Source: a virus
DNA: 64,000 nt
IMG/VR virus record: IMGVR_UViG_3300049002_000011
Location: 1 to 64,000 of that record
Strand: one strand, 5' to 3'
Shown here: piece by piece, positions 1 through 9,336 of the stretch
How the letters are laid out: each line of letters starts with the position of its first letter
How positions within the stretch are numbered: position 1 is the first letter of the stretch
Program-made: the position numbers and the translations under genes
The notes under the pieces: generated by a model
Database searches by the model: none
Seen by the model: the letters and a program-made list of their open reading frames with translations, nothing else
Told to the model about the DNA's origin: nothing

Positions 1-303
1 GTCGTGCTGCTTTACAAGCGAGCTGACGGCAGCTTGTTCGCGCACAAACTTCCATTTAGGGGCGTGCCCTTCTCCGTGACGTTTCGAGTCAACGCTGAGG
101 TGCTGGCAGTGATCCACACTCATCCTAATCTGAGCAGCCCTCGGCCCTCGAGCATCGACAAAGAAGCCGCAAAGAGGCTGGGTAAGCCGGTTATCACTAT
201 CAGCAGTGGCGGCATGCACCTGTACGATCCAATCACAAAACGGACCATCGAACTCTATAAGAATCTGACTTGGCTCGATAAACCGAAGGGAGCAAACGAC
301 TGA
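1..303 (+). CDS. JAB/MPN-like (DUF4329-type) putative metallopeptidase, possibly partial
   Basis: The frame is open to the left edge, so the start may lie outside; a GTG at 4 is the first internal candidate but no Shine-Dalgarno is visible before it. The core HTHPNLSSPRPSSID resembles the JAMM signature (HxH, a short spacer, then SxxD), followed by a LGKPVITISSGGMHLYDP segment typical of DUF4329/JAB domains in RHS-type and phage proteins. Such domains bind zinc and cleave isopeptide or peptide bonds. The substrate is unknown. The next gene follows through a GGAGCAAACGAC element lying inside its last codons. Confidence 0.6.
   Translation, partial: VVLLYKRADGSLFAHKLPFRGVPFSVTFRVNAEVLAVIHTHPNLSSPRPSSIDKEAAKRLGKPVITISSGGMHLYDPITKRTIELYKNLTWLDKPKGAND
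289..300 (+). promoter_or_regulatory. GGAGCAAACGAC translation-start element
   Basis: Perfect 12-base copy, 4 bases before the ATG at 305. Confidence 0.8.
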
Positions 304-304
304 C

Positions 305-634
305 ATGAAAATTGGCAAGTGCCGGAGATGCGAGGCGCGCGTCATCATGGCGAAGTATACGAAGCCACCCTACCGCAAGGCTCCGATCGAGGTGGATCCG
401 AGCCCGGACGGCAACATCGCGTTAAGCGGCGAGCGGTATGAAATCATTCCTGAAGACCTGCGGCCGGCTTACATCGCACGCGGAGTGCCGTTGCACAAAA
501 GCCACTTCGCCACCTGCGCATTCGCCCGGACGTTTGCGAAGAAAGCGAAAGCGCGTCGCGACTTAAAAACGGAACGTGCGACGGCTGCCACGGTCGGGGA
601 GGGTGCTGGGTTTTTGCCCTTTCACGACGTTTGA
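305..634 (+). CDS. Small zinc-ribbon-like phage protein
   Basis: 109 residues. It opens with CxxC (KCRRCEARV), then a segment reading APIEVDPSPDGNIAL, and closes with SHFATC, giving a CxxC...HxxxC arrangement seen in many small phage zinc proteins of unknown function. The start is fixed by the GGAGCAAACGAC element. The tail is basic and Ala-rich. No enzyme motif is visible. Confidence 0.7.
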   Translation: MKIGKCRRCEARVIMAKYTKPPYRKAPIEVDPSPDGNIALSGERYEIIPEDLRPAYIARGVPLHKSHFATCAFARTFAKKAKARRDLKTERATAATVGEGAGFLPFHDV

Positions 635-889
635 GGGCGCGATCGCCGCTGGATCATAATAGCGATTATCAGACGCGGACCACTTTACCTTGTGCTGCCA
701 CAAGAGATTGCGCCGCGCAATGATGGTCTAACAATTAGCGCGACACGCGCCGCTGAAACGCCATGCGTGGTAACGACGCGCAGAAAATCCGCGCGGTATG
801 CCCGCGCTTCCTCATTGCAAAAAGTAAAGCGGAGCTTTTGTTGTGTGATAAGCTGGCGGGCATCTCGATCGAAAGGAGGTATCAGGACC
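635..889. other. Intergenic region, 255 bases
   Basis: No gene with a credible ribosome site was found on either strand. It holds small palindromes such as ATAAT-AGCG-ATTAT at 656-669. Long shadow frames cross it on both strands but lack domains and ribosome sites. Confidence 0.4.
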
Positions 890-1039
890 GTGCCCAAGAG
901 CGGAGGTAGCAGCAAAAAACAACGCGACGCACCTGCATCACGCGGCGACAAAAAGACGAACACCGGCAAGTCCGAAGATAAAGCGCGCAGCAACAAACCC
1001 GGATCTTCGTCGACGCGTGGCCGAAACAAAAAGACCTGA
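890..1039 (+). CDS. Very basic 49-residue protein
   Basis: A strong Shine-Dalgarno AAAGGAGGT (872-880) precedes a GTG at 890; the same frame runs further upstream but has no ribosome site there. The product is rich in Lys, Arg, Ser and Gly (for example SGGSSKKQRDAPASRGDKK) and looks disordered and nucleic-acid binding. It is the last rightward gene before a bidirectional terminator region. Confidence 0.6.
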   Translation: MPKSGGSSKKQRDAPASRGDKKTNTGKSEDKARSNKPGSSSTRGRNKKT

Positions 1040-1051
1040 TATACTCAGGTC
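1022..1051 (-). terminator. Intrinsic terminator for the leftward tail operon
   Basis: Stem GACCTGA / TCAGGTC (1033-1051) with a 5-base loop, followed on the minus strand by TTTTTG. It lies beyond the last leftward tail gene, which ends at 1136. Confidence 0.65.
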
Positions 1052-1064
1052 ACAAGCAAAGCAA

Positions 1065-1130
1065 CGGAGCCTTTCGCAATCTTCGCTTTCCTGAAAGTGG
1101 GCCGGAGACATTCGAGAGGCTTCCGTTTTT
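1065..1130 (+). terminator. Imperfect terminator for the rightward operon
   Basis: CGGAGCCTTTCG (1065-1076) pairs imperfectly with CGAGAGGCTTCCG (1113-1125), followed by a T run at 1126-1130. Together with the hairpin at 1033-1051 it separates convergent transcription units. Confidence 0.5.
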
Positions 1131-1135
1131 AGGAG

Positions 1136-2296
1136 CTACCCGATGAAGGCGTGCACCGGCACACCGCCGCTCCCGCTGTTGGCGCTGCTGTCCGGAACCT
1201 GGACCTCGTAACTCACCGCCGCGGCAGTTATCTCAATCACGTCTAACTCTTCCATGTAAACGACGCGATTCGCCGCTACGTCCGGATCGTAGTACTCGGA
1301 CGGATTACCGGTGATGGTGCATGGTGTGAGCTCAGCGTTCGACGCAGAGAACGTTGCGATAACGCGCCACGGCCGCCAGCCCTGCACCGTCGCCAGCGTG
1401 ATCGCACTGGTGAACACCAACGTGTACGAACCGGCAGCGGCTTTGTAGTAGTAACGCAATGCGCCGGAACCAGTCAGCACGATCTTGAACTTGTCACCGA
1501 CTCCCACCGTGCTCTGTGTGAAGCGCGTCGTGCCCGACTCTTTTACGAGCCCGTTGCCACCATTGATCTCCCAACCCGCGAGCAGACTGGCGACGGTGAC
1601 TGAGCCCGGCGTGTACGTGGTGGAGTGAGCGTAGATGCCAAAGGCCATTGCGGTTGTCGTGTTGATGGTGAATTCACATATCTGCGCGTCGCCGTCGTAC
1701 ATCTGCTCGACGCGCGCTGAAGCGTCGAAGCCAGCACCGCCTCCCCCGGTGTTCTTTATGCCACCGGTCGAGTCGTTCACAGTAACGTTAACCTTCTCGG
1801 CCCAATGGTTGAATTGCGCGGTCGGACTGTAAGCGGTGTCGTCATAGGTGAAGTTACAGGGCACAAAAGTGCGACTCACAGTGTTAAGCGTCCAGGCCAC
1901 CTTATTCGCACTCGAGGCCGAGGATAAGATCGTTGTAAATGCCTCTTGGTCCGGAAGCGCAGCATCATCACTGCGCCAGTTTATGGACCCGTTTGTTTCC
2001 TGCGAGACAAGGTAGTATTCGACGCCGGACTGCAGGGTCACAGGTGTTATTGCAGTGTAGTTAAACGTGTCGTTGACACCACTGGCGAGGTTAATCGAAG
2101 CCGTGGCTATGACCGCCAAGTCAGCAACACGCAGTATCTCCACGGTCCGCGTGCCCGTGTTTCCCGTTACCCACAGCCTGCCGAGCTGAGTCACTGTGAG
2201 CGGCGTGTGCGGCACAAACTTGCAGCCCACCCAGCCACTGAAGTTGTTGCGCAGGGTGCCCGTACCTGGGCCTAGTAGGAATGGTTGATTAGCCAT
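1136..2296 (-). CDS. Tail-tip accessory / receptor-binding-like beta protein
   Basis: 386 residues, the most distal gene of the tail cluster. Residues about 20-110 (GWVGCKFVPHTPLTVTQLG through GVEYYLVSQE) have the look of a DUF4082-like beta-sandwich used in carbohydrate-binding and adhesion proteins. The rest is a Thr/Ser/Gly-rich beta-type sequence. Its position after the J-like hub suggests a host-recognition or decorative role, which is inference. The start overlaps the previous stop as TAATG. Confidence 0.55.
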   Translation of the reverse strand: MANQPFLLGPGTGTLRNNFSGWVGCKFVPHTPLTVTQLGRLWVTGNTGTRTVEILRVADLAVIATASINLASGVNDTFNYTAITPVTLQSGVEYYLVSQETNGSINWRSDDAALPDQEAFTTILSSASSANKVAWTLNTVSRTFVPCNFTYDDTAYSPTAQFNHWAEKVNVTVNDSTGGIKNTGGGGAGFDASARVEQMYDGDAQICEFTINTTTAMAFGIYAHSTTYTPGSVTVASLLAGWEINGGNGLVKESGTTRFTQSTVGVGDKFKIVLTGSGALRYYYKAAAGSYTLVFTSAITLATVQGWRPWRVIATFSASNAELTPCTITGNPSEYYDPDVAANRVVYMEELDVIEITAAAVSYEVQVPDSSANSGSGGVPVHAFIG

Positions 2297-3291
2297 TAGT
2301 TACCCGACTCGAATCGCATGATGTATCCATGCAGAGAAAAAGAGGCCTGGTCCCATTGCCCGTTCATCTGCGGGCCCAGTGGAATGTAAGTGCGGTTGGT
2401 TCCGTAGAACGGGATGGTCACCGTTGTGAAGTCAACCGGGAAATCCGCTATGGCGACTGACATGATCGAGGTGAACGGATATTTCCACCCAGGCCTGCGC
2501 GCGAATATGGGGAAGGCGTAGATCTTCCCGTCCACCAGTGTCGAGCCACCGTCTGTTTGTGAACGCTGGGTAGTTCCGAAGTTCCCGTTGGCATTAGAGC
2601 CCCAGCTCGCCGTGTAGTTGAACACACCCCACCCCTGAACGTTGGCATCGACCCAAGTCGGCGCGAACGTAGTGCCCCAGGGATATAGCAGTGCGCGGGC
2701 GTTGCCGGTCGTCGTGTTATTGCCGCCTAAGAAAAACGCTGACAGCACACCGTTGCCATTGGGCGTTCCATCCGCATCACGCGTCCGCTCCAGGAAGAAC
2801 CACCTGCCGAACGGCGTCGACGCAGCGTTGGGAAAAAAGCAGATAACGAAGCGGGCCGTGTCACCCGAGCCAATGACTTTGTAGGCCGTAGTGTCAGCGA
2901 CGGTGCGAGTGCCAGTGTCGGCAAAGTTGTACGTGGTAGTGCCGGACACTATGCCTGCGAAGTTTCCGGCTCCGTCGGTTCCACACATTCCCAGGCTCAG
3001 GGTAATTCTCCATGAATTAGCATCGTTTCCACGCCCGTAAGTTATCTTGAACGTGACTGGCCGTGTGGACTGTAGTGAGTCGTTGAACCCCCAGTACTCT
3101 GATCCAGCATCGGTGTTGTTGGCTCCTGGAAAGTTGACAGTCGACGGGTTGATCTGTCCGGTGTCGCCGGTCTGCACGAACCCGCACGTGGTGCCAAAGA
3201 AATCATGGAAGAGTTGCACGATCGCGCGGAAGTCGGCGTTGGCAGTAGCGGTGACAATAAACTGTTTTGAAGTAGTGTTGAGAGTGCCCAT
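2296..3291 (-). CDS. Tail-associated protein of unknown function
   Basis: 331 residues with the Gly, Asn, Thr and aromatic richness of phage tail fibre or spike beta-structure. No domain was recognised. It is coupled by TAATG to the 386-residue gene downstream and lies in the tail-tip operon, so it is probably a virion protein. Confidence 0.5.
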   Translation of the reverse strand: MGTLNTTSKQFIVTATANADFRAIVQLFHDFFGTTCGFVQTGDTGQINPSTVNFPGANNTDAGSEYWGFNDSLQSTRPVTFKITYGRGNDANSWRITLSLGMCGTDGAGNFAGIVSGTTTYNFADTGTRTVADTTAYKVIGSGDTARFVICFFPNAASTPFGRWFFLERTRDADGTPNGNGVLSAFFLGGNNTTTGNARALLYPWGTTFAPTWVDANVQGWGVFNYTASWGSNANGNFGTTQRSQTDGGSTLVDGKIYAFPIFARRPGWKYPFTSIMSVAIADFPVDFTTVTIPFYGTNRTYIPLGPQMNGQWDQASFSLHGYIMRFESGN

Positions 3292-3321
3292 AGCTGTTGG
3301 TGGTCCGGAGGGATCTGAGTT

Positions 3322-3744
3322 TTAGGAAAGAGTGCCGGTGAGCTCGACTGAGACTTTTTTGTGAAGCGAGGTCGATTCGAGAATAAATTTGACGGCCATG
3401 CCTTGCGATAGCAGAGTGGTCCAGCCGGTGAGCGTCGCGTCTTCGTTTTTTAGGGCGGCTGTCAGCGTGGGTTTCGCTGACGCGCAGATGTTCGTCATGG
3501 TGGGATAGTTTGTGTAAGTGGCCACCTGCACGTTGACGACCGCACTGCCGCCGGCATTGTCACCAATGATCCGCACTTTGGTGATTGTGAAGTTCCACGG
3601 CAGCTCGGGCGTTACTCCAAACACGGTGCCCGTGCTGACGTCCAGGACAGTCTTGCCGTCACCAAACTCACAGCCGATCACACGCGTGTTGGCGCTGCCG
3701 CCCGGCAGCCGCGTTGTGAATCGCTCTTTGGTGCCCATCGTCAT
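3322..3744 (-). CDS. Small tail-associated protein
   Basis: 140 residues, Thr/Val-rich and beta-like. No ribosome site is seen before the ATG, and the preceding gene stops 3 bases upstream, so translation is probably coupled. The function is inferred from position only. Confidence 0.5.
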   Translation of the reverse strand: MTMGTKERFTTRLPGGSANTRVIGCEFGDGKTVLDVSTGTVFGVTPELPWNFTITKVRIIGDNAGGSAVVNVQVATYTNYPTMTNICASAKPTLTAALKNEDATLTGWTTLLSQGMAVKFILESTSLHKKVSVELTGTLS

Positions 3745-3747
3745 GGT

Positions 3748-4077
3748 TTAAGTGATCTCGACCCCGTACAGAGAAAATGAGAGCTGCGCGGCGGTAGCGT
3801 AAACACGCACGACGTCGGTCGCTCCGAGCGTCAACCCAATGACGACGATCAGCGTGTCGTTCGCTGGCACTGACACGTCATAAAACTGGTAATGCGCGTT
3901 TGCGATTGCAGCTCCCGCGGGTGAGACGGCCACGCGAAACGTCGTCGACGTCGCGCCGCGATTGCAGATTACTAACGCGCTGCCAACAACCTGCGTAGAA
4001 GCCGGTACGGTGTAAAGGTCCGTGAGCGTGGTGGCGCTGGGCGCAGACTGGCCCAACACTTTGCGGGTTTCAGGCAA
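3748..4077 (-). CDS. Small phage tail protein
   Basis: 109 residues. The pattern LYTVPASTQ...ALVICNRG...HYQFYDVSVPAND...GLTLGATDVVRVYA is a common layout of small beta-sandwich phage proteins encoded next to the tail hub. It lies 2 bases after the J-like gene. A structural or decoration role is likely but unproven. Confidence 0.55.
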   Translation of the reverse strand: MPETRKVLGQSAPSATTLTDLYTVPASTQVVGSALVICNRGATSTTFRVAVSPAGAAIANAHYQFYDVSVPANDTLIVVIGLTLGATDVVRVYATAAQLSFSLYGVEIT

Positions 4078-4079
4078 AG

Positions 4080-7000
4080 CTAACCTCCCATGAGCATCAG
4101 CGTGTGAGCGAAGCTGACCGAGTCACTGCTGGCCGTCACCGTGGCGCTGTCCATGATGTAAGAACCATCCGCGTACTTAGTGCGCGCGCGGAAGTGACGG
4201 GTGTAGGTTCCGGCGGCGAGTCCGCTTTCACGGTATGAGTTTGCGTTTCCGGAATAGATGAGGGCGCCAGGTGACCCGGCCGAGTCGGCGCGGATCTCAT
4301 AATACAACCCATCGAGCATTTGACACGAGGTTGGCGTGATCGGCGTCCACGTGTGCACCAATTCACCGGCAGACGCGGCCGCCACGTTGTAATCGGCGGG
4401 CGTGGTGACGCTGATGTTCGGAGCGGTGATGGTGAACGCAATAACGCCGGTGTCCGCGAGGTCCTGCCCAACCGTGGGCACTTTGTAATTACGCGCCACG
4501 CCGATCTCGCTCGAGTCGACGGCGATAAAGCGTAGCGCAGTGTTCAGCACCACGAACCTTTCGCCGGCAGCGTGTGATCCGTTTTGTGCCGACGTGCATT
4601 TCGCGCCGATGTTTGAAAGCGTCGTGAGACGCCAGAGGTTGGGCGAGGTCGAGAGCTGCACCGCGTCCTGGTATTGAAGGACCAGATTGCCGATCAATAT
4701 GTAACCCGCGCCGCCGGTGACTTCTCCAGACGTGAATGTGCCGAGCGTCTGTGTGCCATATAGCTCGACGTCGATCGTTGACGCGCCCGCGATCGTTGAC
4801 GGCGTGGCGTCGACAATCCCCATCGTCGCTTGTTCCGGACAGTTGATCAGGAACCCGTACCCGGCGCCGCGATCGGCGTAGACGTTCGCCCCTTCAAACT
4901 TGCCATTGCCAAAACTGCAGGCCGCGACATAGAAGCCCGGGCGGCCGTCTTGAATCTCACGATCGCGCAGCAGTCGATCGATGAACGTCGCGACTGTGGT
5001 CGCCGGAATGGGAGGCTCGGGAATCGTGCTGCCCGTGTCGGTGCCCGCGATCGTGCCGCCCGCACTGGTGCCGGTTACGATCTGCGTTTGCGCGTAAGCG
5101 TCGGCTTGCGTGACTACACCAACGATCTCCAGTGGTCCAGGCATGAAGCCGTTGAGCTCTTTCACGCGGATGGTGTGTGTGACATCCCCGCGGTCGACGG
5201 TCACGACTGTGCCAGGCTTGAGCGTGTAATACGTGTGCGGAATGGTTACGCGTATCGACTCGCGTGATTCGGTCCATGCGGTATCCATCAAACGCTGCGC
5301 GAGCTGACGTGCTTCTTTCACCGTCATCACCGCGTTGATTTCTTTGGTGTCTTCGCGGCTTGCCTCGGTCGCCAGTCGCACCACGCCAATGCTGTTTACT
5401 TCTCCGTCTCGAGCTGGATCGAAGAATTTAACGTCGATGCGTTTGGGCATCTCAGTTTGAGCAAGGTCGAGCGAATTGGTGAGCTGTGTCGGCAGGTCCT
5501 CACCGTTGGGATCATCCTCGGCCACGCCCAGATCATCTTCCGGAATGGTGAAAGCTGGTGATGAGCCACGCGTCACGGCTGAGATGATCCCATTCGACTC
5601 GACCACGTCGAACGCAAACAGCTCACCCATGAGCTCGAAGACTTGCCGCGGCGCCGTGCGGTTGAAGATCGGAATACCGCGCACAGAGAACTGGTCCAGA
5701 TTGCCGACGCTGTAATCATCCGGGTCGACGTTGACGCGTGAAGCGAGATGTTCGAAGCATTCGCCGGCAGTGCGATAAAGCTGGTTGTTGAGGACTGCCG
5801 TAAAGTTTGGGATCCGGCCGTACTTCGAGACGTTGAAATTCTCAAGCATCATCCAGCAACGTCCGAGAAAAGCAGGTGTGCGGCCCACACCGAAGCCGGT
5901 TGCAGTGTCCGCCTCGAGTATCGGATCGACGGGCTGCGTTTCAGTGCCCGAATAGAATCGCATCGTGCAATTCCCACCGCCTGAGAGCGATGTGGTTAGC
6001 ACGCCGTTTTCGTCGTAAGCCGGCGTGGCGCCAAAACGCTGCGAGGGGATGTTGAAGATGGTGGTATCGGACGGATCGAATGGATTGAGGTTGAGCTGAA
6101 CCGGGTCTGCGTCGACAGTCACATCACGCACACCAGTGCCCGTGTGCAGGTTCAGATCGACAAGCAAGTCAGAATCCCCGTACAGCGCTCCGAGTCCCAT
6201 CACGCCTTCGCTGAACATGATGCCAATATCGGCGAAGTACTCGATCGACTTCGTCTCGGGAGTCTTTTGGCCACCCTTGCCGCCGGAGCCTGGTGTGGTG
6301 GTTTCAACCTTGCGGATTTCCGATAAGTAGATCACGTTGCCAGCGACGCGCATGCCACCGCCTGGCTCGGGTACCGGACAGACTGCCGGATCGTTTTTGC
6401 CGGCGTTGTAGTTTTGCTGGACTTCGTTCGCCCCGAGCGCGAAGTCGTACAACCCAATGCGTGATGCGCCCTGGCTCCACCAGACAGGACCAAAGAAAAG
6501 GTTGGTTATATAACCGAAGCGCCAGGGCGCGTTGTTGTAATCGGCGAAGATGATCGGGTCGGTTGTGTAGTCGTCTCTTTCGTCAACCATGCAGCCGTCG
6601 ACGTAAAGACGAATCACATTGCTGCGCCGCGTGACGACGATGTGATACCAGTGCCCGAGAACTGTGGGACCAGCCCACGAGAGTGTTCCCGATCCGCCGC
6701 CAAACCCGGCATTGCCAACCGCAGCAGTGATCGAGCCGGAACTAATGCCGCCGTTAAAAGCCAAAAAGAATTGCGTGACGTCGCCACCGCGATTGATGAT
6801 GGTTTGTTGTGATGAGTGATCGTCGCTCTTGGCCCATGCTTCCCACGTGAAGTCTCCACGCATGTCGAGCGCGCTACCTGACGCTGTCGGGAGAAATCCA
6901 AACGCACCGGCCGCGCCGAAAGATGTCTCAGTCTCCAGCGGTCCAGCAATGTGCTGAGTTAGACCAAAGCCGGAGACATACCACGCGTGGTTCCCGTTAC

Positions 7001-7325
7001 CGCTGAAGTCCGTGAAGCCGCCCGGCGTCGTCGGGTACGTGTTGCCCGCGCTCGATTCTTCTGCTTTGCCGTAAAACAGTGGCCGCTTGCCGCTGATCGC
7101 CGAGTCGTAATCCGCGGCCGCGGGCGGCGCGCTGCGCCCGACGTCGGGATTTGCACCGAGCAGGATCGGAATCATTGCGCCGTACGAGGAATCCTGAATT
7201 TGGACCTCGCCCTGCAAACGGCCCTTCTCGACCGGCTTTGGTTTCGGAGCGGTTAACGCGGTGATGGTGTAGGTTGCTCCCGCGATCGCGGCGCCGATGA
7301 GAGCGGCAATAGCTATCTCAGCCAT
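4080..7325 (-). CDS. J-like central tail hub / host-specificity protein with LamG insertion
   Basis: 1081 residues. The N-terminus has a hydrophobic segment (IAALIGAAIAGATYTITAL), then KGRLQGEVQIQDSSYGAMIPI, typical of the gene-transfer-agent and siphophage hub family. Residues about 100-310 form a LamG/concanavalin-like lectin domain (FTDFSGNGNHAWY, FTWEAWAKS, WYHIVVTRR, IRLYVDG). Residues about 480-740 match the phage-tail_3 core (FTAVLNNQLYRTAGECFEHL through GTVVTVDRGD). The C-terminal part has fibronectin-like features. The role is tail-tip closure, receptor contact and DNA-channel opening. It overlaps the NlpC/P60 gene by 13 bases. The lectin domain inserted near the N-terminus is unusual. 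Confidence 0.8.
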   Translation of the reverse strand: MAEIAIAALIGAAIAGATYTITALTAPKPKPVEKGRLQGEVQIQDSSYGAMIPILLGANPDVGRSAPPAAADYDSAISGKRPLFYGKAEESSAGNTYPTTPGGFTDFSGNGNHAWYVSGFGLTQHIAGPLETETSFGAAGAFGFLPTASGSALDMRGDFTWEAWAKSDDHSSQQTIINRGGDVTQFFLAFNGGISSGSITAAVGNAGFGGGSGTLSWAGPTVLGHWYHIVVTRRSNVIRLYVDGCMVDERDDYTTDPIIFADYNNAPWRFGYITNLFFGPVWWSQGASRIGLYDFALGANEVQQNYNAGKNDPAVCPVPEPGGGMRVAGNVIYLSEIRKVETTTPGSGGKGGQKTPETKSIEYFADIGIMFSEGVMGLGALYGDSDLLVDLNLHTGTGVRDVTVDADPVQLNLNPFDPSDTTIFNIPSQRFGATPAYDENGVLTTSLSGGGNCTMRFYSGTETQPVDPILEADTATGFGVGRTPAFLGRCWMMLENFNVSKYGRIPNFTAVLNNQLYRTAGECFEHLASRVNVDPDDYSVGNLDQFSVRGIPIFNRTAPRQVFELMGELFAFDVVESNGIISAVTRGSSPAFTIPEDDLGVAEDDPNGEDLPTQLTNSLDLAQTEMPKRIDVKFFDPARDGEVNSIGVVRLATEASREDTKEINAVMTVKEARQLAQRLMDTAWTESRESIRVTIPHTYYTLKPGTVVTVDRGDVTHTIRVKELNGFMPGPLEIVGVVTQADAYAQTQIVTGTSAGGTIAGTDTGSTIPEPPIPATTVATFIDRLLRDREIQDGRPGFYVAACSFGNGKFEGANVYADRGAGYGFLINCPEQATMGIVDATPSTIAGASTIDVELYGTQTLGTFTSGEVTGGAGYILIGNLVLQYQDAVQLSTSPNLWRLTTLSNIGAKCTSAQNGSHAAGERFVVLNTALRFIAVDSSEIGVARNYKVPTVGQDLADTGVIAFTITAPNISVTTPADYNVAAASAGELVHTWTPITPTSCQMLDGLYYEIRADSAGSPGALIYSGNANSYRESGLAAGTYTRHFRARTKYADGSYIMDSATVTASSDSVSFAHTLMLMGG

Positions 7326-7789
7326 TGTGTTACTCCCCTCAGGCGAAAGGCGGCGTGGTTGCGTTCGTCGTGCGCGATGCGTTGCTCAACACAACGCGGA
7401 TGACTCTTGTTATTACTCGCGTGAATGCCCCAGCGATAGATCCCGCGCTGTGCAGAAATGATGATGATGTGCGACGCCGGCAGCCGCAGGTGAAATTTTT
7501 GCAGTAACACGTCGCCGGGCTGCGCCTCTTCCCAGTGGTCCAGCCGATCCATTTCCTTGCTCAACTCTTCTTCGAGTTGGTAGGCAGACGTGTCCTCGGT
7601 GTATTCGCGGTAATCGAAATCTTCCGGGATCTGTTTGGTGGCTTTCGCGACTGCGAGTAGCAGGCCGAGACAATCGCGGCCGAGATTCGTGCGGCCGAGG
7701 TGTCGATACGGCTCACCCACGTGGCTGCGTGCTTCAGCCACGATCGTGTCCGGAGAGACGGCCGGAATTGTGTTGGCGATCGTCAACAT
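7313..7789 (-). CDS. NlpC/P60 cysteine peptidase of the tail tip
   Basis: 158 residues. GRDCLGL places the catalytic Cys at residue 40, with ASHIII supplying His107. The order DUF2460, DUF2163, NlpC/P60, hub matches the distal tail module of Rhodobacter gene transfer agent. The enzyme would trim peptidoglycan stems or assist hub maturation. The start overlaps the DUF2163 stop as TAATG. Confidence 0.8.
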   Translation of the reverse strand: MLTIANTIPAVSPDTIVAEARSHVGEPYRHLGRTNLGRDCLGLLLAVAKATKQIPEDFDYREYTEDTSAYQLEEELSKEMDRLDHWEEAQPGDVLLQKFHLRLPASHIIIISAQRGIYRWGIHASNNKSHPRCVEQRIAHDERNHAAFRLRGVTQWLR

Positions 7790-8619
7790 TATTCCGGGAA
7801 CCTCCGCAGCAGCTTGTAAACGCCGGGGATGTTTGGCTCGCCTCGGAAGCGTTCGACCTGGCCGCGCGCGATGCAGGTTTCAAATTCACGATTGCAGCCA
7901 CGCACGATCGAGATGGTGTCGCCCAGCTCGATGATGAACGGGAAGTCTTGAACGATCGTGACGTCGGTGTGAGTGCCGGCATTGTCGACGCTGGTTTTTA
8001 CCTCGAGCTCAAGATCGACGTTATCGCCAGAGGTAAACAGCAGCGTCCCATACTGGAAATAGTTCTCTTCCGCGCCAGGCGTCGCGACGTCGATGCGAAA
8101 CGCGCGCTGATTCGTGATGCTGGTGACGGCGCCGGTGAACGTCTCAGAGGTGATGTCTTTGCCGCATTCGGTGTCGCCGTAACGTTTCACGCGGCAGAGT
8201 GGCGAATAGAGTTGCCCGATCGGCTGCGTGAACAAGTGGCTGATAGAAAGAAATTCCGAACGTGCAAGCTGACCGTTCACCACATCGGAGCGCGAAAGGA
8301 TCCCCTGCCACTTCCGTTTGGGCGCAAGCGCGAGATTTGATCGATCGATGACTTGAATGATCAGACGCGCGCGATCCCACGTGCCCGCAGTCAAAGCGGA
8401 TTCCGTTATGCCAGTAGCAGTCAGATCGATGCTGAGCTCGAGCTGGTTCGGCGATAACTCAAGCTGCTCTTCGAAACGCGTGGGCTGCATTGCCGCCGGC
8501 GTATAGAGATTGCCGTCAAATGTGTAGTTGATCGGCTGGTCCCAAGTCGTTTTACGCACGACGTTAGCGCCGCGTATGAGCGTCCAAAGCTGAGTCAGAT
8601 TTGTTTGCGTGAACGGCAT
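7789..8619 (-). CDS. DUF2163-type tail hub protein
   Basis: 276 residues. Recognised from TQPIGQLYSPLCRVKRYGDTEC and the preceding RKWQGILSRSDVVNGQ, the hallmark of DUF2163 (TIGR02218) baseplate-hub proteins, where the cysteines bind metal in some homologues. It sits between the DUF2460 and NlpC/P60 genes as expected. The role is assembly of the tail tip. Confidence 0.8.
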   Translation of the reverse strand: MPFTQTNLTQLWTLIRGANVVRKTTWDQPINYTFDGNLYTPAAMQPTRFEEQLELSPNQLELSIDLTATGITESALTAGTWDRARLIIQVIDRSNLALAPKRKWQGILSRSDVVNGQLARSEFLSISHLFTQPIGQLYSPLCRVKRYGDTECGKDITSETFTGAVTSITNQRAFRIDVATPGAEENYFQYGTLLFTSGDNVDLELEVKTSVDNAGTHTDVTIVQDFPFIIELGDTISIVRGCNREFETCIARGQVERFRGEPNIPGVYKLLRRFPE

Positions 8620-8703
8620 GTGGGAAGGCGATGCGGGCGGGAACGTATGTCAAAAAGTTGCAGATTTTGAGGTAGGTTTGTTTGTAGATTTCTTTGTTGA
8701 TTT

Positions 8704-9336
8704 CTACAAAATTTCAATCAAAGGAATGTCCGGCACGTCGACGATGCCCGAGCCATTCGAGTACTTAAGCAGGTCCATCGGCAACGTCTTCTGCAGGAAG
8801 CGACAGGGCACAAAGAATTCGAGACTGTGTGTGATTGCAGTGGGCGAACCGGAGACGACTGTGAGTAAGCCCGTGGTCGTGTCATAGGTGTAATTCGTAG
8901 TGACGGTGGCCAGCGAGCCGTCGAAATAGATCGCGCCGCCAGCTTTCGGTCGCGTAAGCGTGCGGAGATGATCGGTAGCTCCTACGGTGTACTTCTTTTG
9001 CAGTTGCCAGACGGCGCCGCCCACGTTCGTCGCGACGCCTTGCGACGTGATGCCGGTAGCGTGAGTCGTCGCGAGACGCGTTGTCTGGAAGTCGATCCAG
9101 TCCTTAACGAGAAAGCCGGTTGTTGGTCCACCCATCGCGTGCCAGAAGGTAAGGAGCGTGAAGACATCGTTGAGTGACTTCACCCCCATGGCTGCGTTGT
9201 AAGTACGCCGCATTTGCGAGCGGTTGGGATTCACGGTCTCGACACCGGTGAATGACGTGAGGATCGACACAGCCGCCTCGATCGATGGACCGAGACGCTT
9301 CGCGTTAAGCGGAAATTCAACAGCTACAATTGCCAT
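8704..9336 (-). CDS. DUF2460-type distal tail protein (Dit-like)
   Basis: 210 residues. The N-terminus AVEFPLNAKRLGPSIEAAV, then a conserved R..YNAAMGVKSLNDVFTLLTF and GFLVKDWIDFQ, match DUF2460 (TIGR02217), the distal tail ring in gene transfer agents. It follows the tape measure gene directly. Confidence 0.8.
   Translation of the reverse strand: MAIVAVEFPLNAKRLGPSIEAAVSILTSFTGVETVNPNRSQMRRTYNAAMGVKSLNDVFTLLTFWHAMGGPTTGFLVKDWIDFQTTRLATTHATGITSQGVATNVGGAVWQLQKKYTVGATDHLRTLTRPKAGGAIYFDGSLATVTTNYTYDTTTGLLTVVSGSPTAITHSLEFFVPCRFLQKTLPMDLLKYSNGSGIVDVPDIPLIEIL

Noticed and set aside
685-1029. 114-codon minus-strand frame
   Set aside because: Opposes the 890-1039 gene, which has a strong Shine-Dalgarno; no features of its own.
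7729-8340. 203-codon plus-strand frame opposite the DUF2163 gene
   Set aside because: Shadow of a well-supported gene.
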